Part shown: piece after piece, positions 25,913 through 34,783 of the stretch
Layout: every line of letters begins with the position of its first letter
How positions within the stretch are numbered: the stretch's first letter is position 1
Source of the DNA: Planktothrix agardhii NIES-204
GTDB lineage: Bacteria; Cyanobacteriota; Cyanobacteriia; Cyanobacteriales; Microcoleaceae
Direction: 5' to 3'
Assembly (NCBI GenBank): GCA_003609755.1
Contig: AP017991.1
Location: forward strand, 1,505,501 to 1,569,500
DNA length: 64,000 nucleotides
Notes under the pieces: generated by a model
Database searches by the model: none
The model's input: only the letters and a program-made list of their open reading frames with translations
What the model was told of the DNA's origin: nothing
Program-made: the position numbers and the translations under genes

Positions 25913-27097
25913 TTAGCGGGTGTTTGAGATCAAACGCCTGGGGGACAATTGTGTGATGATGGAATCGGGTTGTCCTGTGATCAAGTTGGCGAATCGTTTA
26001 GCTAACGGGGGAATAAACACTAAAGGATTACTAAACCCCGAAAACAAAAAGATTCGATCAAAATCTGCCACTGTACCAATTAAGGGTAGACTATCGGAAC
26101 TAAAGGCTACTAAACAATCATAGCAAATTGCGGGTAAATTAGCTAATGCGGGTAAAATTTTAGCGATTTCTTGACGAATTAAATCTTCACTTTCTCTGAG
26201 GTTTACAGTCGCATTAACATCACTTAAAGCCCGAGAAGGTTGACCGATTCTGATCCGACCATCGAGTAACTGGGCGGCACTTTTATCGATCATAAATGGG
26301 GTTAATTCATGACCGGGTTGTTCCCATAAAGGTTCTAATTCGGGTTGGGTGGCTTTGGCTTCGAGTTGGAAACGTTCCATCATCGCAGACATAACAATGG
26401 TTTGTAATTTTAAATCCACGGGTGGGGTTTCCAGAATTTCGGTATGGGTGAAATAAATCGGAACGGAAATCCCGGCATTTTTTAATAGCTGACGAGTGAA
26501 TCCCCCCGCACAAATTGCCACATTTTCAGCTAGATATTGTCCTAAACGGGTTTTAATACTAACGGCTTGATTTTGCCGGGGATTAATCTGTAAAACTTGA
26601 TCGATAATTTGGGTTCCCCCTAAATTTTTAAAGCTTTGAAGATATCCAGTATTCAGATGTTCTGGGGAAATTTGACCATGACGAACGGTAAAGGCTCCAC
26701 CGATACCATTAGGATTTAATAGGGGTTCTAATTCACAGGCTTCTTGAGTGGTAATTAACTCAGGGGGTGTGGCAAAATTGCGATATTTTTCAGCTATAAT
26801 TTCTGGATCAATATCGAAATTAAAGGGTAAAATTAAATCTAATTCTCTTAACTCCGTATTTATCCCTAATTCTTGGGATAAAGTCTGGTGATATGTTTTT
26901 CCTTCTTCGCATAACGTTCGGGTGAGTTCCGTTGTCCCCGACCAATAAGCTAAACCGCCGTAGCTATAGCGAGTTGCATTGTTTAAAAGAGGATTTGGAT
27001 CTAACAAAAGTACCTTAAATCCTTTTTTAGCTAATTCATAACTAAGTGCAGAACCTGTAACTCCAGCCCCAACTACAATCCAATCATAAGAATTCAT
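25913..27097 (-). CDS. FAD-dependent oxidoreductase, DAO family
   Basis: A 394-residue flavoprotein. The N-terminal dinucleotide-binding motif is VVGAGVTGSALSYELAKKG (residues 8-26). The following YSYGGLAYWSGTTEL and the C-terminal VAFSSDSLPLIGTVADFDRIFLFSGFSNPLVFIPPLAKRFANLI fit the D-amino-acid oxidase/glycine oxidase superfamily. It probably oxidises an amine or amino acid at the expense of oxygen or a quinone; the substrate cannot be told from sequence. It is a single gene on its strand, converging with the kinase fragment and hisA, and diverging from the cytochrome b gene at 27336. Confidence 0.8.
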   Translation of the reverse strand: MNSYDWIVVGAGVTGSALSYELAKKGFKVLLLDPNPLLNNATRYSYGGLAYWSGTTELTRTLCEEGKTYHQTLSQELGINTELRELDLILPFNFDIDPEIIAEKYRNFATPPELITTQEACELEPLLNPNGIGGAFTVRHGQISPEHLNTGYLQSFKNLGGTQIIDQVLQINPRQNQAVSIKTRLGQYLAENVAICAGGFTRQLLKNAGISVPIYFTHTEILETPPVDLKLQTIVMSAMMERFQLEAKATQPELEPLWEQPGHELTPFMIDKSAAQLLDGRIRIGQPSRALSDVNATVNLRESEDLIRQEIAKILPALANLPAICYDCLVAFSSDSLPLIGTVADFDRIFLFSGFSNPLVFIPPLAKRFANLITGQPDSIITQLSPRRLISNTR

Positions 27098-27335
27098 GGA
27101 ATTTTTGCGATCGCGGTAAAATTTTTAGTATACTTACGGTCTACTATACAATAAATTCTCTATCTATACAATCTATTTAGTGCTTGCTATGTTGAATCAG
27201 ATTAATTATTTTGTCTGGGAAATTCAAAAGTAAAATTGTTTATAATAAAATCAGTTTTTGCACTCAAACGGCAAGAATTATGATTCATAATTGATTCATA
27301 ATTTCTTAACAATAAACCCAAATAAGGATCTTACT

Positions 27336-27944
27336 ATGTCTAAGTCACAGCCCTATCAACCTTTATTTTTGAGAGTTTCCCACGCTTTAAATGCTTTTTT
27401 GGTTCTGGGTGCTTTCATTACTGGATTTTTAGTTTATGATAGTTATGATCGGCGTTTTGGTGGCTTAGGATTAACGGAAGAAAAACGCAGTTTAATTAAT
27501 ATTCATGGAACCTTTGGATTTTTCTTGTTATTTGTTTATCTTGTTTTTCTCGTTTATAGTTTAATAGCCCAAAGAAAAAAGTTAATTCAAGGAAATACCC
27601 TGCAAACATTAACTCAAACTAATAAACCCGCCTGGTGGTATACCCTACTGAGAATCAGTAATACTTTAGCTTTGATTGCAGTGTCATTGGCGGTAATTTC
27701 AGGAAAGTTTCAACTAGAAGATTGGCTTCCGAATGGAGAACTTAATCACCTCTGGTATTTTGCACATTTAATCGCTTGGGTGATAATTTTATTTTCGATT
27801 ATGATTCATGTTTTAATGGCGATTAAAGTCGGAGGTATACCCTTAATTATTTCTATGTTTAATCCTAATTTTCAACCCCAGGATCATCCTAAACTCTGGT
27901 TGGGAAATGTTAGAAATTGGTTTTATCAGGTTTTAAATAAATAG
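27336..27944 (+). CDS. Cytochrome b/b561-like integral membrane protein
   Basis: About 202 residues from the ATG at 27336, preferred over the frame opening at 27291 because AAGGAT lies 8 bases upstream. Four hydrophobic helices are visible, near residues 15-36, 58-80, 105-125 and 147-170. Histidines that could bind haem are in helix 1 (RVSHALNAFLVLGAF), in the loop/helix 2 (NIHGTFGFFLLF) and in helix 4 (WYFAHLIAWVIILFSIMIHVLMAIK). This layout fits the cytochrome b/b6 or Ni-Fe hydrogenase cytochrome b superfamily. The electron partner is unknown and no dehydrogenase gene is adjacent. Confidence 0.75.
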   Translation: MSKSQPYQPLFLRVSHALNAFLVLGAFITGFLVYDSYDRRFGGLGLTEEKRSLINIHGTFGFFLLFVYLVFLVYSLIAQRKKLIQGNTLQTLTQTNKPAWWYTLLRISNTLALIAVSLAVISGKFQLEDWLPNGELNHLWYFAHLIAWVIILFSIMIHVLMAIKVGGIPLIISMFNPNFQPQDHPKLWLGNVRNWFYQVLNK

Positions 27945-28039
27945 GATCACAGATTTAAGAGGATTTCACGGATTTCACGGATTTTAATCTGTGTTAATCT
28001 GCGTAATCCTTGTAAATCAGTGATCCCCGTACTTATTAC
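27945..28039. repeat. Dispersed direct-repeat block with ggatttcacgga units
   Basis: The stretch has GGATCACAGATTTAAGAGG, then GGATTTCACGGATTTCACGG (a 10-base tandem), and ATTTTAATCTG. A near-identical block lies at about 48560-48603 after the site-2 protease gene. Both are just downstream of a plus-strand membrane-protein gene. This is a non-coding dispersed repeat. Confidence 0.5.
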
Positions 28040-28735
28040 CTAACAATATTTAGAGATATCTTCATGACATTCATCCGCCAAATAACACAACGCCCGGAAG
28101 CGTAGTCCGGTGAATTGTTCATATAAAGGATTCAATTTGCACATCGGGGGAATATGAACAATTTTGCGTCCAAATATGATCAAATCTCGTTCAAAAGGAC
28201 ACTGAGGCGGAATCAATTTACAAACAGCATGAGCGACTTTAGAATCATGAATTTCTAAATCATCTAACCAATGTTTAACCGGGGAAAGAACATCAATATG
28301 ATGATGGTCATGGGGGTTATGATCAATACAGATTTGGGGTAACTCCCCCGATTGAATTTGAGACAAATCTTGTAAGGTTTTTCGCAATGTATCCACGGCC
28401 TCAATTTTGAGGTTTAATGCTTGACAAAATTGATGTAATAAATCATCCTCACAAATAGAGTAAATTCCATCGGCTAAAGCCACCATTACAGCCGTTCTCA
28501 GGAAGTTTTCTGCCAGTTTAGGATTAGTTCCTAAAATAGCGCCTAATTCCTGGGGTGAAATGGGTTCTAAACTATCAACATCAGTCACAGCAACTAATTC
28601 ATCATGGATTAACGCATCAATTAACTGATGTTCTTCCTCATCAAAATTTCCATCCGCCCAAGCCATGGTTAAAAGTCCACGCATCCACGCCAGACTTTGT
28701 TCCCTGGTGTATGAAATTTGGGATGTGCTAGTCAT
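28040..28735 (-). CDS. TerB-like protein with Mo-dependent nitrogenase C-terminal domain
   Basis: About 231 residues from the ATG at 28735, chosen over 28771 because AAGGGGG lies just upstream. The N-terminal half (REQSLAWMRGLLTMAWADGNFDEEEHQLIDALI ... VMVALADGIYSICEDDLLHQFCQAL) resembles a tellurite-resistance TerB-like helical domain with acidic metal-binding turns. The C-terminal half (VLSPVKHWLDDLEIHDSKVAHAVCKLIPPQCPFERDLIIFGRKIVHIPPMCKLNPLYEQF) is the Mo-nitrogenase C-terminal domain found widely in cyanobacteria, including non-fixers. Its His/Cys content suggests metal binding. Function is unknown and it is not a nitrogenase subunit. Confidence 0.8.
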   Translation of the reverse strand: MTSTSQISYTREQSLAWMRGLLTMAWADGNFDEEEHQLIDALIHDELVAVTDVDSLEPISPQELGAILGTNPKLAENFLRTAVMVALADGIYSICEDDLLHQFCQALNLKIEAVDTLRKTLQDLSQIQSGELPQICIDHNPHDHHHIDVLSPVKHWLDDLEIHDSKVAHAVCKLIPPQCPFERDLIIFGRKIVHIPPMCKLNPLYEQFTGLRFRALCYLADECHEDISKYC

Positions 28736-28829
28736 CGGTTTTCCCCCTTCCTGGAAAAATCTCCTATCCAATTATTTCCATGCTAACCGCAACTAGAATT
28801 TCTCTCACAAATTTTGCCCATACGCAAGA

Positions 28830-28859
28830 CCAACGCCGTTGCATTTGCTATGGCGTTGG
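28830..28859. terminator. Hairpin between ycf65 and the Mo-nitro_C gene
   Basis: CCAACGCC (28830-28837) pairs perfectly with GGCGTTGG (28852-28859). It lies 47 bases after the stop of the ycf65-like gene, which is read leftward. It has no strong T-run on the minus strand, so confidence as a terminator is moderate. Confidence 0.4.
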
Positions 28860-28905
28860 AAATTTCACACAATCAAATAATTTCTCAAGCTCAAGGTAAA
28901 GGAGA

Positions 28906-29205
28906 TCAACTGCTCCCCGTAAAGATAACTTCAGGAAATTTGGATTGAGCTTCGCTTATCGGGCGATTTCTGCCTTCTTCTTGCCAGTAATTGATCACTT
29001 CGGTTGCTTTATTCAGCAGTTCAACTTGATCGGGTTCAGAAATCCAATGTTTGGATTCCATTTCCGTTTTCAGTTCTTCCCAAGCATCGTTGCGGGGCCA
29101 GAAAAAGTAGGAGGTTAAAGGACTTGTTCCCTTACCTACCACTTGATCCACCGCCAGGGCCACATTCTCATCTAGCCAGAGAACTTTTAATACAAACCTT
29201 GACAA
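28906..29205 (-). CDS. ycf65: Ribosomal protein PSRP-3 / Ycf65
   Basis: A 99-residue protein beginning [46 protein letters not shown]. The [13 protein letters not shown] and YFFWPRxDAWE patterns are diagnostic of Ycf65, the plastid-specific ribosomal protein 3 of the 30S subunit, shared by cyanobacteria and plastids. The length agrees with the family. It would bind the small ribosomal subunit. It stands alone and converges on nothing; its upstream side faces the HAD gene. Confidence 0.92.
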   Translation of the reverse strand: MSRFVLKVLWLDENVALAVDQVVGKGTSPLTSYFFWPRNDAWEELKTEMESKHWISEPDQVELLNKATEVINYWQEEGRNRPISEAQSKFPEVIFTGSS

Positions 29206-29377
29206 TTACACCTCCCTTGTCTATCCTAAGCCCACAAAAAATATTACAATCCTCTATCTTATCATATCTTTCACCAAATCTTACATAATTTGTTCACTAA
29301 ATTACTTCTAATCAAGATTTGCGTTGGTGTAGCCTTCGGGTGTAGCCTTGAGCATAGCGAAATTGAAGGTCAACGGG

Positions 29378-30163
29378 ATGAAAACGGCTATTGTTGTTTT
29401 TGATATTGATGGAGTAATTCGGGATGTCGGAGGTTCCTATCGACGGGCGATCGCAGATACCGTAGAACAGTTTACCAGTTCCTACCGTCCCAGCATCACC
29501 GATATTGATGATCTCAAATCAGAAGGAATTTGGAATAACGACTGGGAAGCCTCTCAAGAATTAGTCTATCGTTACTGGGAAGCCCAGGGACAAAACCGCG
29601 CCGAGATTTCTCTAAACTATCAACAGTTGGTTGATTTTTTCCAGTCCCGCTATCGTGGCTCAAATCCCGATGAATGGAGAGGTTATATTACCTCTGAGCC
29701 CCTACTGTGTACCCCTAAATACTTTCAAGACTTGACAGAAAATAATATTTCCTGGGGTTTCTTTAGCGGGGCGATGCGGGATGAAGCCCTCTATGTTTTA
29801 CAGGGTAAACTGAATTTAGGTGATCCCGTATTAAGGGCGATGGAAGATGTCCCCGGAAAACCTGACCCGACGGGACTTTTTGAAGCGATCGCCGAATTAG
29901 AAACCGCAGAAAATTCACCAACTCCGGTTTTTTATGTTGGGGATACGGTGGCTGATTTATACACAGTAACAAGAGCAAAACAACTCCAACCCGATCGCAT
30001 TTGGGTCGGTGTGGGGATACTTCCGCCCCATATTCAACAGGCTGATCCAGAACGTCGTCAAGCCTATCAACATAACTTAGAAACCGCCGGAGCAACAATA
30101 GTATTAAGTCATTTAGAAGCATTAACCCCAACAATAATTCAGCAATTAATAGTTTATAAATAA
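29378..30163 (+). CDS. HAD-superfamily hydrolase (TIGR01548-like)
   Basis: About 261 residues from the ATG at 29378 (MKTAIVVFDIDGVIRDVGGSYRRAI). The frame opens earlier at 29348 but family members start here. The nucleophile motif is FDIDGVIRD with two catalytic aspartates. Motif II is FFSGAMRDEA, the lysine region is GKPDPTGLFEA, and the acidic motif is VFYVGDTVADLYT. This is a cyanobacterial HAD family of unknown substrate; a phosphatase is likely. It is followed after 43 bases by the LpxB-related gene on the same strand. Confidence 0.85.
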   Translation: MKTAIVVFDIDGVIRDVGGSYRRAIADTVEQFTSSYRPSITDIDDLKSEGIWNNDWEASQELVYRYWEAQGQNRAEISLNYQQLVDFFQSRYRGSNPDEWRGYITSEPLLCTPKYFQDLTENNISWGFFSGAMRDEALYVLQGKLNLGDPVLRAMEDVPGKPDPTGLFEAIAELETAENSPTPVFYVGDTVADLYTVTRAKQLQPDRIWVGVGILPPHIQQADPERRQAYQHNLETAGATIVLSHLEALTPTIIQQLIVYK

Positions 30164-30206
30164 TCCCATTCTTGCGCTTGGGCGCACTCTTATTTTCTTA
30201 TTTAAT

Positions 30207-31457
30207 ATGAAAAACACAATTGATATTGTCATCCTTTCTAATGGCCCAGGTGAAATCACAACTTGGGTATATCCCGTTATTCAAGCATTACGAAAACAGC
30301 TACAAAATAAATTTTTTCAGGTGAGAATTTCCCTAATATTATCTCCTTGTCCTAATGCTACAGGAAATGAAGTTAATATTGCTAGTTATTACCCGGAAAT
30401 TGATCGAATTCAAGGCGCGGAATATTTTTGGCAATTTTTGTTATTCGGAAAAACCGCAGCTAATTGGGACTGGTATCAAAAAGGTGTGGTTTTATTTTTA
30501 GGAGGAGATCAATTTTTTACTTTAGTAATTAGTAAAAAATTGGGATATCGGAGCGTTATTTATGCCGAATGGGAAGCGCGCTGGTGGCGTTATATTGATC
30601 GGTTTGGGGTAATGAAATCAGAGATTTTAGATGATATTCCCCAACCCTATCAAGCTAAATTAGAAGTGATTGGAGATTTAATGGCAGATGTGACTTTATC
30701 GAGTTCTTCTGCTATTGTTTCTGAGGATATTATCATTGGATTATTACCCGGTTCTAAAGCCATAAAATTAGCTCAAGGAATGGCATTAACCTTAGCAATA
30801 TCCGAATATTTACACCAAAAACGTCCCGAAATTAGATTAGTTATTCCCGTTGCTCCTACCTTGGATTTACAAACCTTAGCCAAATTTGCCGATTGTGAAT
30901 CTAATCCTATTATAGCACAATTTGGCGGAATTTCGGGAAAATTACACTTAGGAAATCCGGCTTATTTGGAAACTCAAAATGGGGTTAAAATCGAACTTTA
31001 TACCCAATTTCCCGCTTATGATTTACTCTCAAAATGTCAGATATGTTTAACTACAGTTGGAGCAAATACCGCTCAATTAGGAGCCTTAGCTGTACCGATG
31101 ATTGTATTATTACCTACTCAACAATTAGATGCAATGCGGTCTTGGGATGGTATCCCCGGAATTTTAGCTAATTTACCAGGGTTGGGTGCTATTTTTGCTA
31201 AAATTATTAATAGATTAGTATTAAAACAGGGTAAATTATTTGCTTGGCCAAATATTTGGGCAAAACAGGAAATTGTTCCCGAATTAGTCGGAGAACTTCA
31301 ACCGGAAGATATCGGAAATTTAGTCTTAAATTATTTAGACCATCCCGAACAATTAGAAGCAATGCGTCAGCGTTTACGACAAGTTAGAGGAAAACCAGGA
31401 GCAGCCCAAAAATTAGCAAATATTGTGATTAAGGAATGCTTAAAAATCACAACCTAG
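30207..31457 (+). CDS. Lipid-A-disaccharide synthase-related protein
   Basis: A 416-residue GT19-like protein. MKNTIDIVILSNGPGEITTWVYPVIQALRKQL opens a glycosyltransferase B N-domain; GLLPGSKAIKLAQGMALTLAISEYL and CLTTVGANTAQLGALAVPMIVLLPTQQLDAMRSWDGI form the nucleotide-sugar side. This matches the LpxB-related family found in cyanobacteria and plastid lineages besides true LpxB. The acceptor is unknown. It shares a strand and close spacing with the HAD gene, so the two may be one transcript. Coding bias is like that of neighbouring housekeeping genes. Confidence 0.85.
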   Translation: MKNTIDIVILSNGPGEITTWVYPVIQALRKQLQNKFFQVRISLILSPCPNATGNEVNIASYYPEIDRIQGAEYFWQFLLFGKTAANWDWYQKGVVLFLGGDQFFTLVISKKLGYRSVIYAEWEARWWRYIDRFGVMKSEILDDIPQPYQAKLEVIGDLMADVTLSSSSAIVSEDIIIGLLPGSKAIKLAQGMALTLAISEYLHQKRPEIRLVIPVAPTLDLQTLAKFADCESNPIIAQFGGISGKLHLGNPAYLETQNGVKIELYTQFPAYDLLSKCQICLTTVGANTAQLGALAVPMIVLLPTQQLDAMRSWDGIPGILANLPGLGAIFAKIINRLVLKQGKLFAWPNIWAKQEIVPELVGELQPEDIGNLVLNYLDHPEQLEAMRQRLRQVRGKPGAAQKLANIVIKECLKITT

Positions 31458-31517
31458 AACGATGTTTTATTTTACCCATAGCTTTACAAAATTCTCACGA
31501 ATACATATAATATATGT

Positions 31518-31577
31518 ATGCAAGTTGAATGGAATCCTGAAAAAGCTAAAAGCAATTTACAAAAACACGGGGTATGA
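31518..31577 (+). pseudogene. BrnT toxin truncated to 19 codons
   Basis: ATG at 31518 opens MQVEWNPEKAKSNLQKHGV and stops at 31575-31577. This is the conserved N-terminus of BrnT ribonuclease toxins (x-WDPxKAxxNLxKHGVxF). The remaining roughly 70 residues are missing, so no RNase is made. The stop overlaps the start of the BrnA-like gene as ATGA, so the usual toxin-antitoxin translational coupling persists although the toxin body was removed. Confidence 0.75.
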
Positions 31578-31855
31578 AACCGGAATATGATTTTCATCAG
31601 GCTAAACGGGGTGCAATCGTCCCACAAGAAGGTAAAACTCGCATTACCATCTATATTGATAATGATATCTTAGAAGCGTTTAGACAAAAAGGAGACGCTG
31701 AAGGGAAAGGTTATCAAACAATGATCAATCAAGCGTTACGACAATCTCTTAATCAAGCTAAACTTCCCTTAGATGAAGATACACTACGCCGGATTTTTCA
31801 AGAAGAACTGCGGGCTGTAACTTTAACATCAGCAGAAATCCAAACAATTTTTTGA
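31574..31855 (+). CDS. brnA: BrnA-like antitoxin
   Basis: A 93-residue antitoxin. It reads MKPEYDFHQAKRGAIVPQEGKTRITIYIDNDILEAFRQKGDAEGKGYQTMINQALRQSL. The YDFxxAKRGAI..GKTRITI opening followed by a ribbon-helix-helix is typical of BrnA, which neutralises BrnT and represses the operon. The C-terminal extension (LDEDTLRRIFQEEL) is longer than in the shortest BrnA. Here its toxin is reduced to 19 residues, so it is an orphan antitoxin that might still act as a DNA-binding repressor or protect against other BrnT copies. Confidence 0.8.
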   Translation: MKPEYDFHQAKRGAIVPQEGKTRITIYIDNDILEAFRQKGDAEGKGYQTMINQALRQSLNQAKLPLDEDTLRRIFQEELRAVTLTSAEIQTIF

Positions 31856-31906
31856 GAATTAGTTAATCAATAGAGTAGATTACAAAACTATAACCCAAAA
31901 ATCACC

Positions 31907-32170
31907 ATGCAAATCACCCTTGAACTCCCTGATGAAATAGTAGAAAAATTACAGTCTGTTAATATTTCTCGGCGTATTTTGGAACTAATCACCGCCGATT
32001 ATTACCGTCAAGGTCAAATCGGTGCTTCTGAAGTAAGACGAATACTCAAATTTTCTTCTCGTTGGGAAACCTACGAATTTCTTAAGCAAGAAAAAGCTTA
32101 TTTACCTTATACTGAAAATGATTTAGAACAAGATGTTCAAACTATTCGTCATCTTTTAGCTTCAGAATGA
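31907..32170 (+). CDS. UPF0175-family antitoxin
   Basis: An 87-residue protein: MQITLELPDEIVEKLQ, then RRILELITADYYRQGQIGASEVRRILKFSSRWETYEFLKQEKAYLPYTENDLEQD. This is the UPF0175 pattern, with a small N-terminal strand and a helix-turn-helix-like middle. UPF0175 proteins pair with DUF3368 PIN toxins. The next gene starts at 32167, overlapping by 4 bases, which confirms the pairing. Confidence 0.88.
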   Translation: MQITLELPDEIVEKLQSVNISRRILELITADYYRQGQIGASEVRRILKFSSRWETYEFLKQEKAYLPYTENDLEQDVQTIRHLLASE

Positions 32171-32643
32171 TTATTATTTCTAATACTTCGCCGATTAATT
32201 ACTTGATTTTAATTGGACAAATTGACTTGCTTCCGCAATTATTTTCACAAATTATTATTCCCTGTGCAGTTTATCAAGAATTATCAGCTAGAGATGCACC
32301 GGAAAATGTGAGAAATTGGATCATAAATACACCTAATTGGCTCAAAATTGAGACTGTTACTCAACCTGCTGACGAAATAATAGATTTACTTGATCCTGGT
32401 GAACGTGAAGCGATTCTTTTAGCACAACAACTTAATGCTGATTTAGTTATTTTAGATGATATGAAAGCAAGACGCATAGCGATAGATAGAGGTTTATCTA
32501 TTACAGGAATACTGGGTATTTTGGATCAAGCCACAACGATGAAACTGATCAACTTATCTACAGCCATCGACAATCTTCAAAAGACATCTTTTTGGGTATC
32601 GGAAAGTTTGTTACAAAGATTGTTAGATAAACATAATTTGTAA
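32167..32643 (+). CDS. DUF3368 PIN-domain toxin
   Basis: A 158-residue PIN-fold protein. The acidic active-site residues are in MIIISNTSPINYLILIGQ (Asn replaces the usual first Asp in ISNTSP, as is common in DUF3368), LDPGEREAILLA and LVILDDMKARRIA. PIN domains are Mg-dependent ribonucleases. It forms a type II toxin-antitoxin pair with the UPF0175 gene upstream. The length is complete and no frameshift is seen, so this is one of the intact TA modules of the window. Confidence 0.88.
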   Translation: MIIISNTSPINYLILIGQIDLLPQLFSQIIIPCAVYQELSARDAPENVRNWIINTPNWLKIETVTQPADEIIDLLDPGEREAILLAQQLNADLVILDDMKARRIAIDRGLSITGILGILDQATTMKLINLSTAIDNLQKTSFWVSESLLQRLLDKHNL

Positions 32644-32725
32644 AATAGATAATACCCACCCAAGCTGCAATAATAGAGTTAAACTAATATAACATCTTTA
32701 ACTTATGAAAAAATATTCCACAAAG

Positions 32726-33655
32726 TTAATATCCTTTGGATAGATCAATAGTATTATTTAATATTAATCCCTCCTGACTATTTTGCATGGCTGTAATAAT
32801 TTGGGGAGCTACACAAGTGGGAATAGTTTTCGCCGCAATATGAGGAGTTACAATAATTTGAGGATGTCTCCAAAAAGGATGATTTTCGGGTAAGGGCTCA
32901 ATTGGAAAAACATCTAAACAAGCGCCGGAAAGTTGACCGGATGTTAACGCAGTTAATAGATCTTCCTCAACTAAATGCTTACCCCTAGCTACATTAATTA
33001 AATAAGCTCCTTGAGGTAAAGCAGCAAAGGTTTTTTGATTTAAAATTCCCTCGGTTTCGGGTGTTAAAGGTAATAAACAAACTAAAACCGAACATTCACT
33101 TAAAAATAGATTTAATTGTGTTTCTCCCGAAAAACAATTAATATTATCTAAAATTTTAGGTGTCCGACTCCAACCTCGCACCGAAAACCCCAATATATTT
33201 AATTTTTGAGCAATATCTGAACCCAAAACCCCTAACCCTAAAATTCCTACGGTACAATTTTCCGTATTTCTAGGGGATAAACCTCGCCATAATTGTTGAT
33301 TTTGTTGAATTTTATAGTCCGCAAATTGACGATGAAACTGTAAAATTGCTAAGAGAATATATTCCGACATTTGGGAGGTTAAAGATTCATCTACTAACCG
33401 GACAATGGGAATATTAGCAGGTAAATTTGGATCTCGTAAAATATGATCCACACCCGCACCCGTTGAGATAATTACCTTTAAATTAGGGAATTTTTCAATA
33501 ACTCCTAATGGGTGCATCCAAACTAAAACCGCGTCAATATCTGCTAAATTATCAACATCGGGATAAACTTCGATTTTTAAATCGGGTTGATGGGTTTTAA
33601 TTGCAGAAATCCAAACTTGAGTATCTTCAAATTCCCCTAATAATAAGAGAGTCAT
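32726..33655 (-). CDS. Glyoxylate/hydroxypyruvate reductase A-like dehydrogenase
   Basis: A 309-residue D-2-hydroxyacid dehydrogenase. The substrate domain includes VISTGAGVDHIL. The NAD(P) motif is VGILGLGVLGSDIAQKLNILG, followed by GWSRTPK. The catalytic Arg is in INVARGKHL and the catalytic His in TPHIAAKT. The ordering and GWSRT signature fit the GhrA subgroup, which reduces glyoxylate and hydroxypyruvate with NADPH. In a photosynthetic cell this would serve photorespiratory metabolism. Its upstream neighbour on the same strand is a Uma2 gene 12 bases away. Confidence 0.85.
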   Translation of the reverse strand: MTLLLLGEFEDTQVWISAIKTHQPDLKIEVYPDVDNLADIDAVLVWMHPLGVIEKFPNLKVIISTGAGVDHILRDPNLPANIPIVRLVDESLTSQMSEYILLAILQFHRQFADYKIQQNQQLWRGLSPRNTENCTVGILGLGVLGSDIAQKLNILGFSVRGWSRTPKILDNINCFSGETQLNLFLSECSVLVCLLPLTPETEGILNQKTFAALPQGAYLINVARGKHLVEEDLLTALTSGQLSGACLDVFPIEPLPENHPFWRHPQIIVTPHIAAKTIPTCVAPQIITAMQNSQEGLILNNTIDLSKGY

Positions 33656-33667
33656 TTTTTTTATCCT

Positions 33668-34345
33668 CTAAATAGTTATTAACCATTTTTGAAATTCACG
33701 CCGAACAGAAACTCGACCCGATTTAATATTATGTTTAATAATTTGTGGCAAACTTTCTAATGCTATTTCAGGAAAGACTAAACTTCTAGGTGTTTGTTGA
33801 TAATCTTCACCCTGTAACTGATAAATTTTAAGTTTATTTTGATCACAACGCCAAACTTCAGGAATGCCTAAACGAGCATACATTGAACGTCTGGATAGAG
33901 ATTTTTGGGTTAAATCAATTTCTAAGACTAAATCCGGGGGAGGATTTTCGGGTAAACTAATGGTTAATTGTTTCTCAATAGCAGATAGATTTTGAATATA
34001 AAAACAACTATCCACTTCTAAACTAATTTGTAAATCCGGTCGTTGCCATAATACCGAACCCAAACAACGATAATTAATGTTTTGTAAATCCAATAAAGCA
34101 ATAATAAATTCTTCTAAAATTTCACGATATTCTTGATGTTCAAGTGAGGGGGTAATTAATTCTAAAGTTCTATTATCATAAGCAAGGAGCGTCTCGCCAT
34201 TTTTTTGCCGTTTAAACAAAATCGTTTCTAAATCCTGCCAAGGGATATTTTTTAGGAGGATATTACCAGGATGAGAAGATTTAGACATTGCAGCCACAGG
34301 AAAACTATAGAATAATTTATGTGATTGTATCTGATCTTGGTACAT
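33668..34345 (-). CDS. Uma2-family (DUF820) protein
   Basis: About 225 residues from ATG 34345; a start at 34288 (MSKSSHPGNILLKNIPWQDLE) is an equally good fit to the family. It is a close relative of the gene at 23357: shared motifs are the NxxWQxLE opening, LLAYDNRTLELITPSLEHQ, EVDSCFYIQN, PPPDLVLEIDLTQKSLSRRSMYARLGIPEVWRCD and SGRVSVRREFQKWL. It has a predicted PD-(D/E)XK fold, and its role is unknown. It ends 12 bases before the hydroxyacid dehydrogenase gene, so they may be co-transcribed by accident of position. Confidence 0.82.
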   Translation of the reverse strand: MYQDQIQSHKLFYSFPVAAMSKSSHPGNILLKNIPWQDLETILFKRQKNGETLLAYDNRTLELITPSLEHQEYREILEEFIIALLDLQNINYRCLGSVLWQRPDLQISLEVDSCFYIQNLSAIEKQLTISLPENPPPDLVLEIDLTQKSLSRRSMYARLGIPEVWRCDQNKLKIYQLQGEDYQQTPRSLVFPEIALESLPQIIKHNIKSGRVSVRREFQKWLITI

Positions 34346-34429
34346 CAATATAGACCAAAATGATCTAAAATAGGATAATCAAAATTTAATTATTTTGCGA
34401 AATCGTCCCATTTTAGGAGAAATTGACTT

Positions 34430-34750
34430 ATGCCCAGAGGGTCTTTTGCACAATTGAACAACACCACGACAACACAAATCACCTTCTATTATGATAATGG
34501 TCATGAGGAATCTTTTAGCGTTCCGATTCCACCTGTGGAATTAGTTCAGCAACTCCCCCAACTTTTAGATCAATCATGGCTGACTTTTCACCTGATTGAT
34601 CAAACTGTTATGATTAATATGGCTAAGGTGGATAAAGTGGAGTTAAAACCGCCAGTTCCTGAGTTACAAGGACAGGGAATTTTCCTCAATTCTCAACGGG
34701 TAACTGCCCTCCATCGGGGTGCTGTCGGTCGTTTAAAAATGACTGAATAA
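34430..34750 (+). CDS. Conserved hypothetical protein, 106 residues
   Basis: Begins MPRGSFAQLNNTTTTQITFYYDNGHEESFSVPIPPVELVQQLPQLLDQSWLTFHLIDQTVMINMAKVDKVELKP. It has alternating beta-strands, no membrane segment and no known catalytic motif. AGGAGAAATT lies at a good distance from the ATG. It resembles small cyanobacterial proteins of unknown function, and I cannot name a family. It is followed after 33 bases by the DUF362 gene on the same strand, so an operon is plausible. Confidence 0.7.
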   Translation: MPRGSFAQLNNTTTTQITFYYDNGHEESFSVPIPPVELVQQLPQLLDQSWLTFHLIDQTVMINMAKVDKVELKPPVPELQGQGIFLNSQRVTALHRGAVGRLKMTE

Positions 34751-34783
34751 AGTTATTAAATAACCCATAAAATTCGGTGATTT

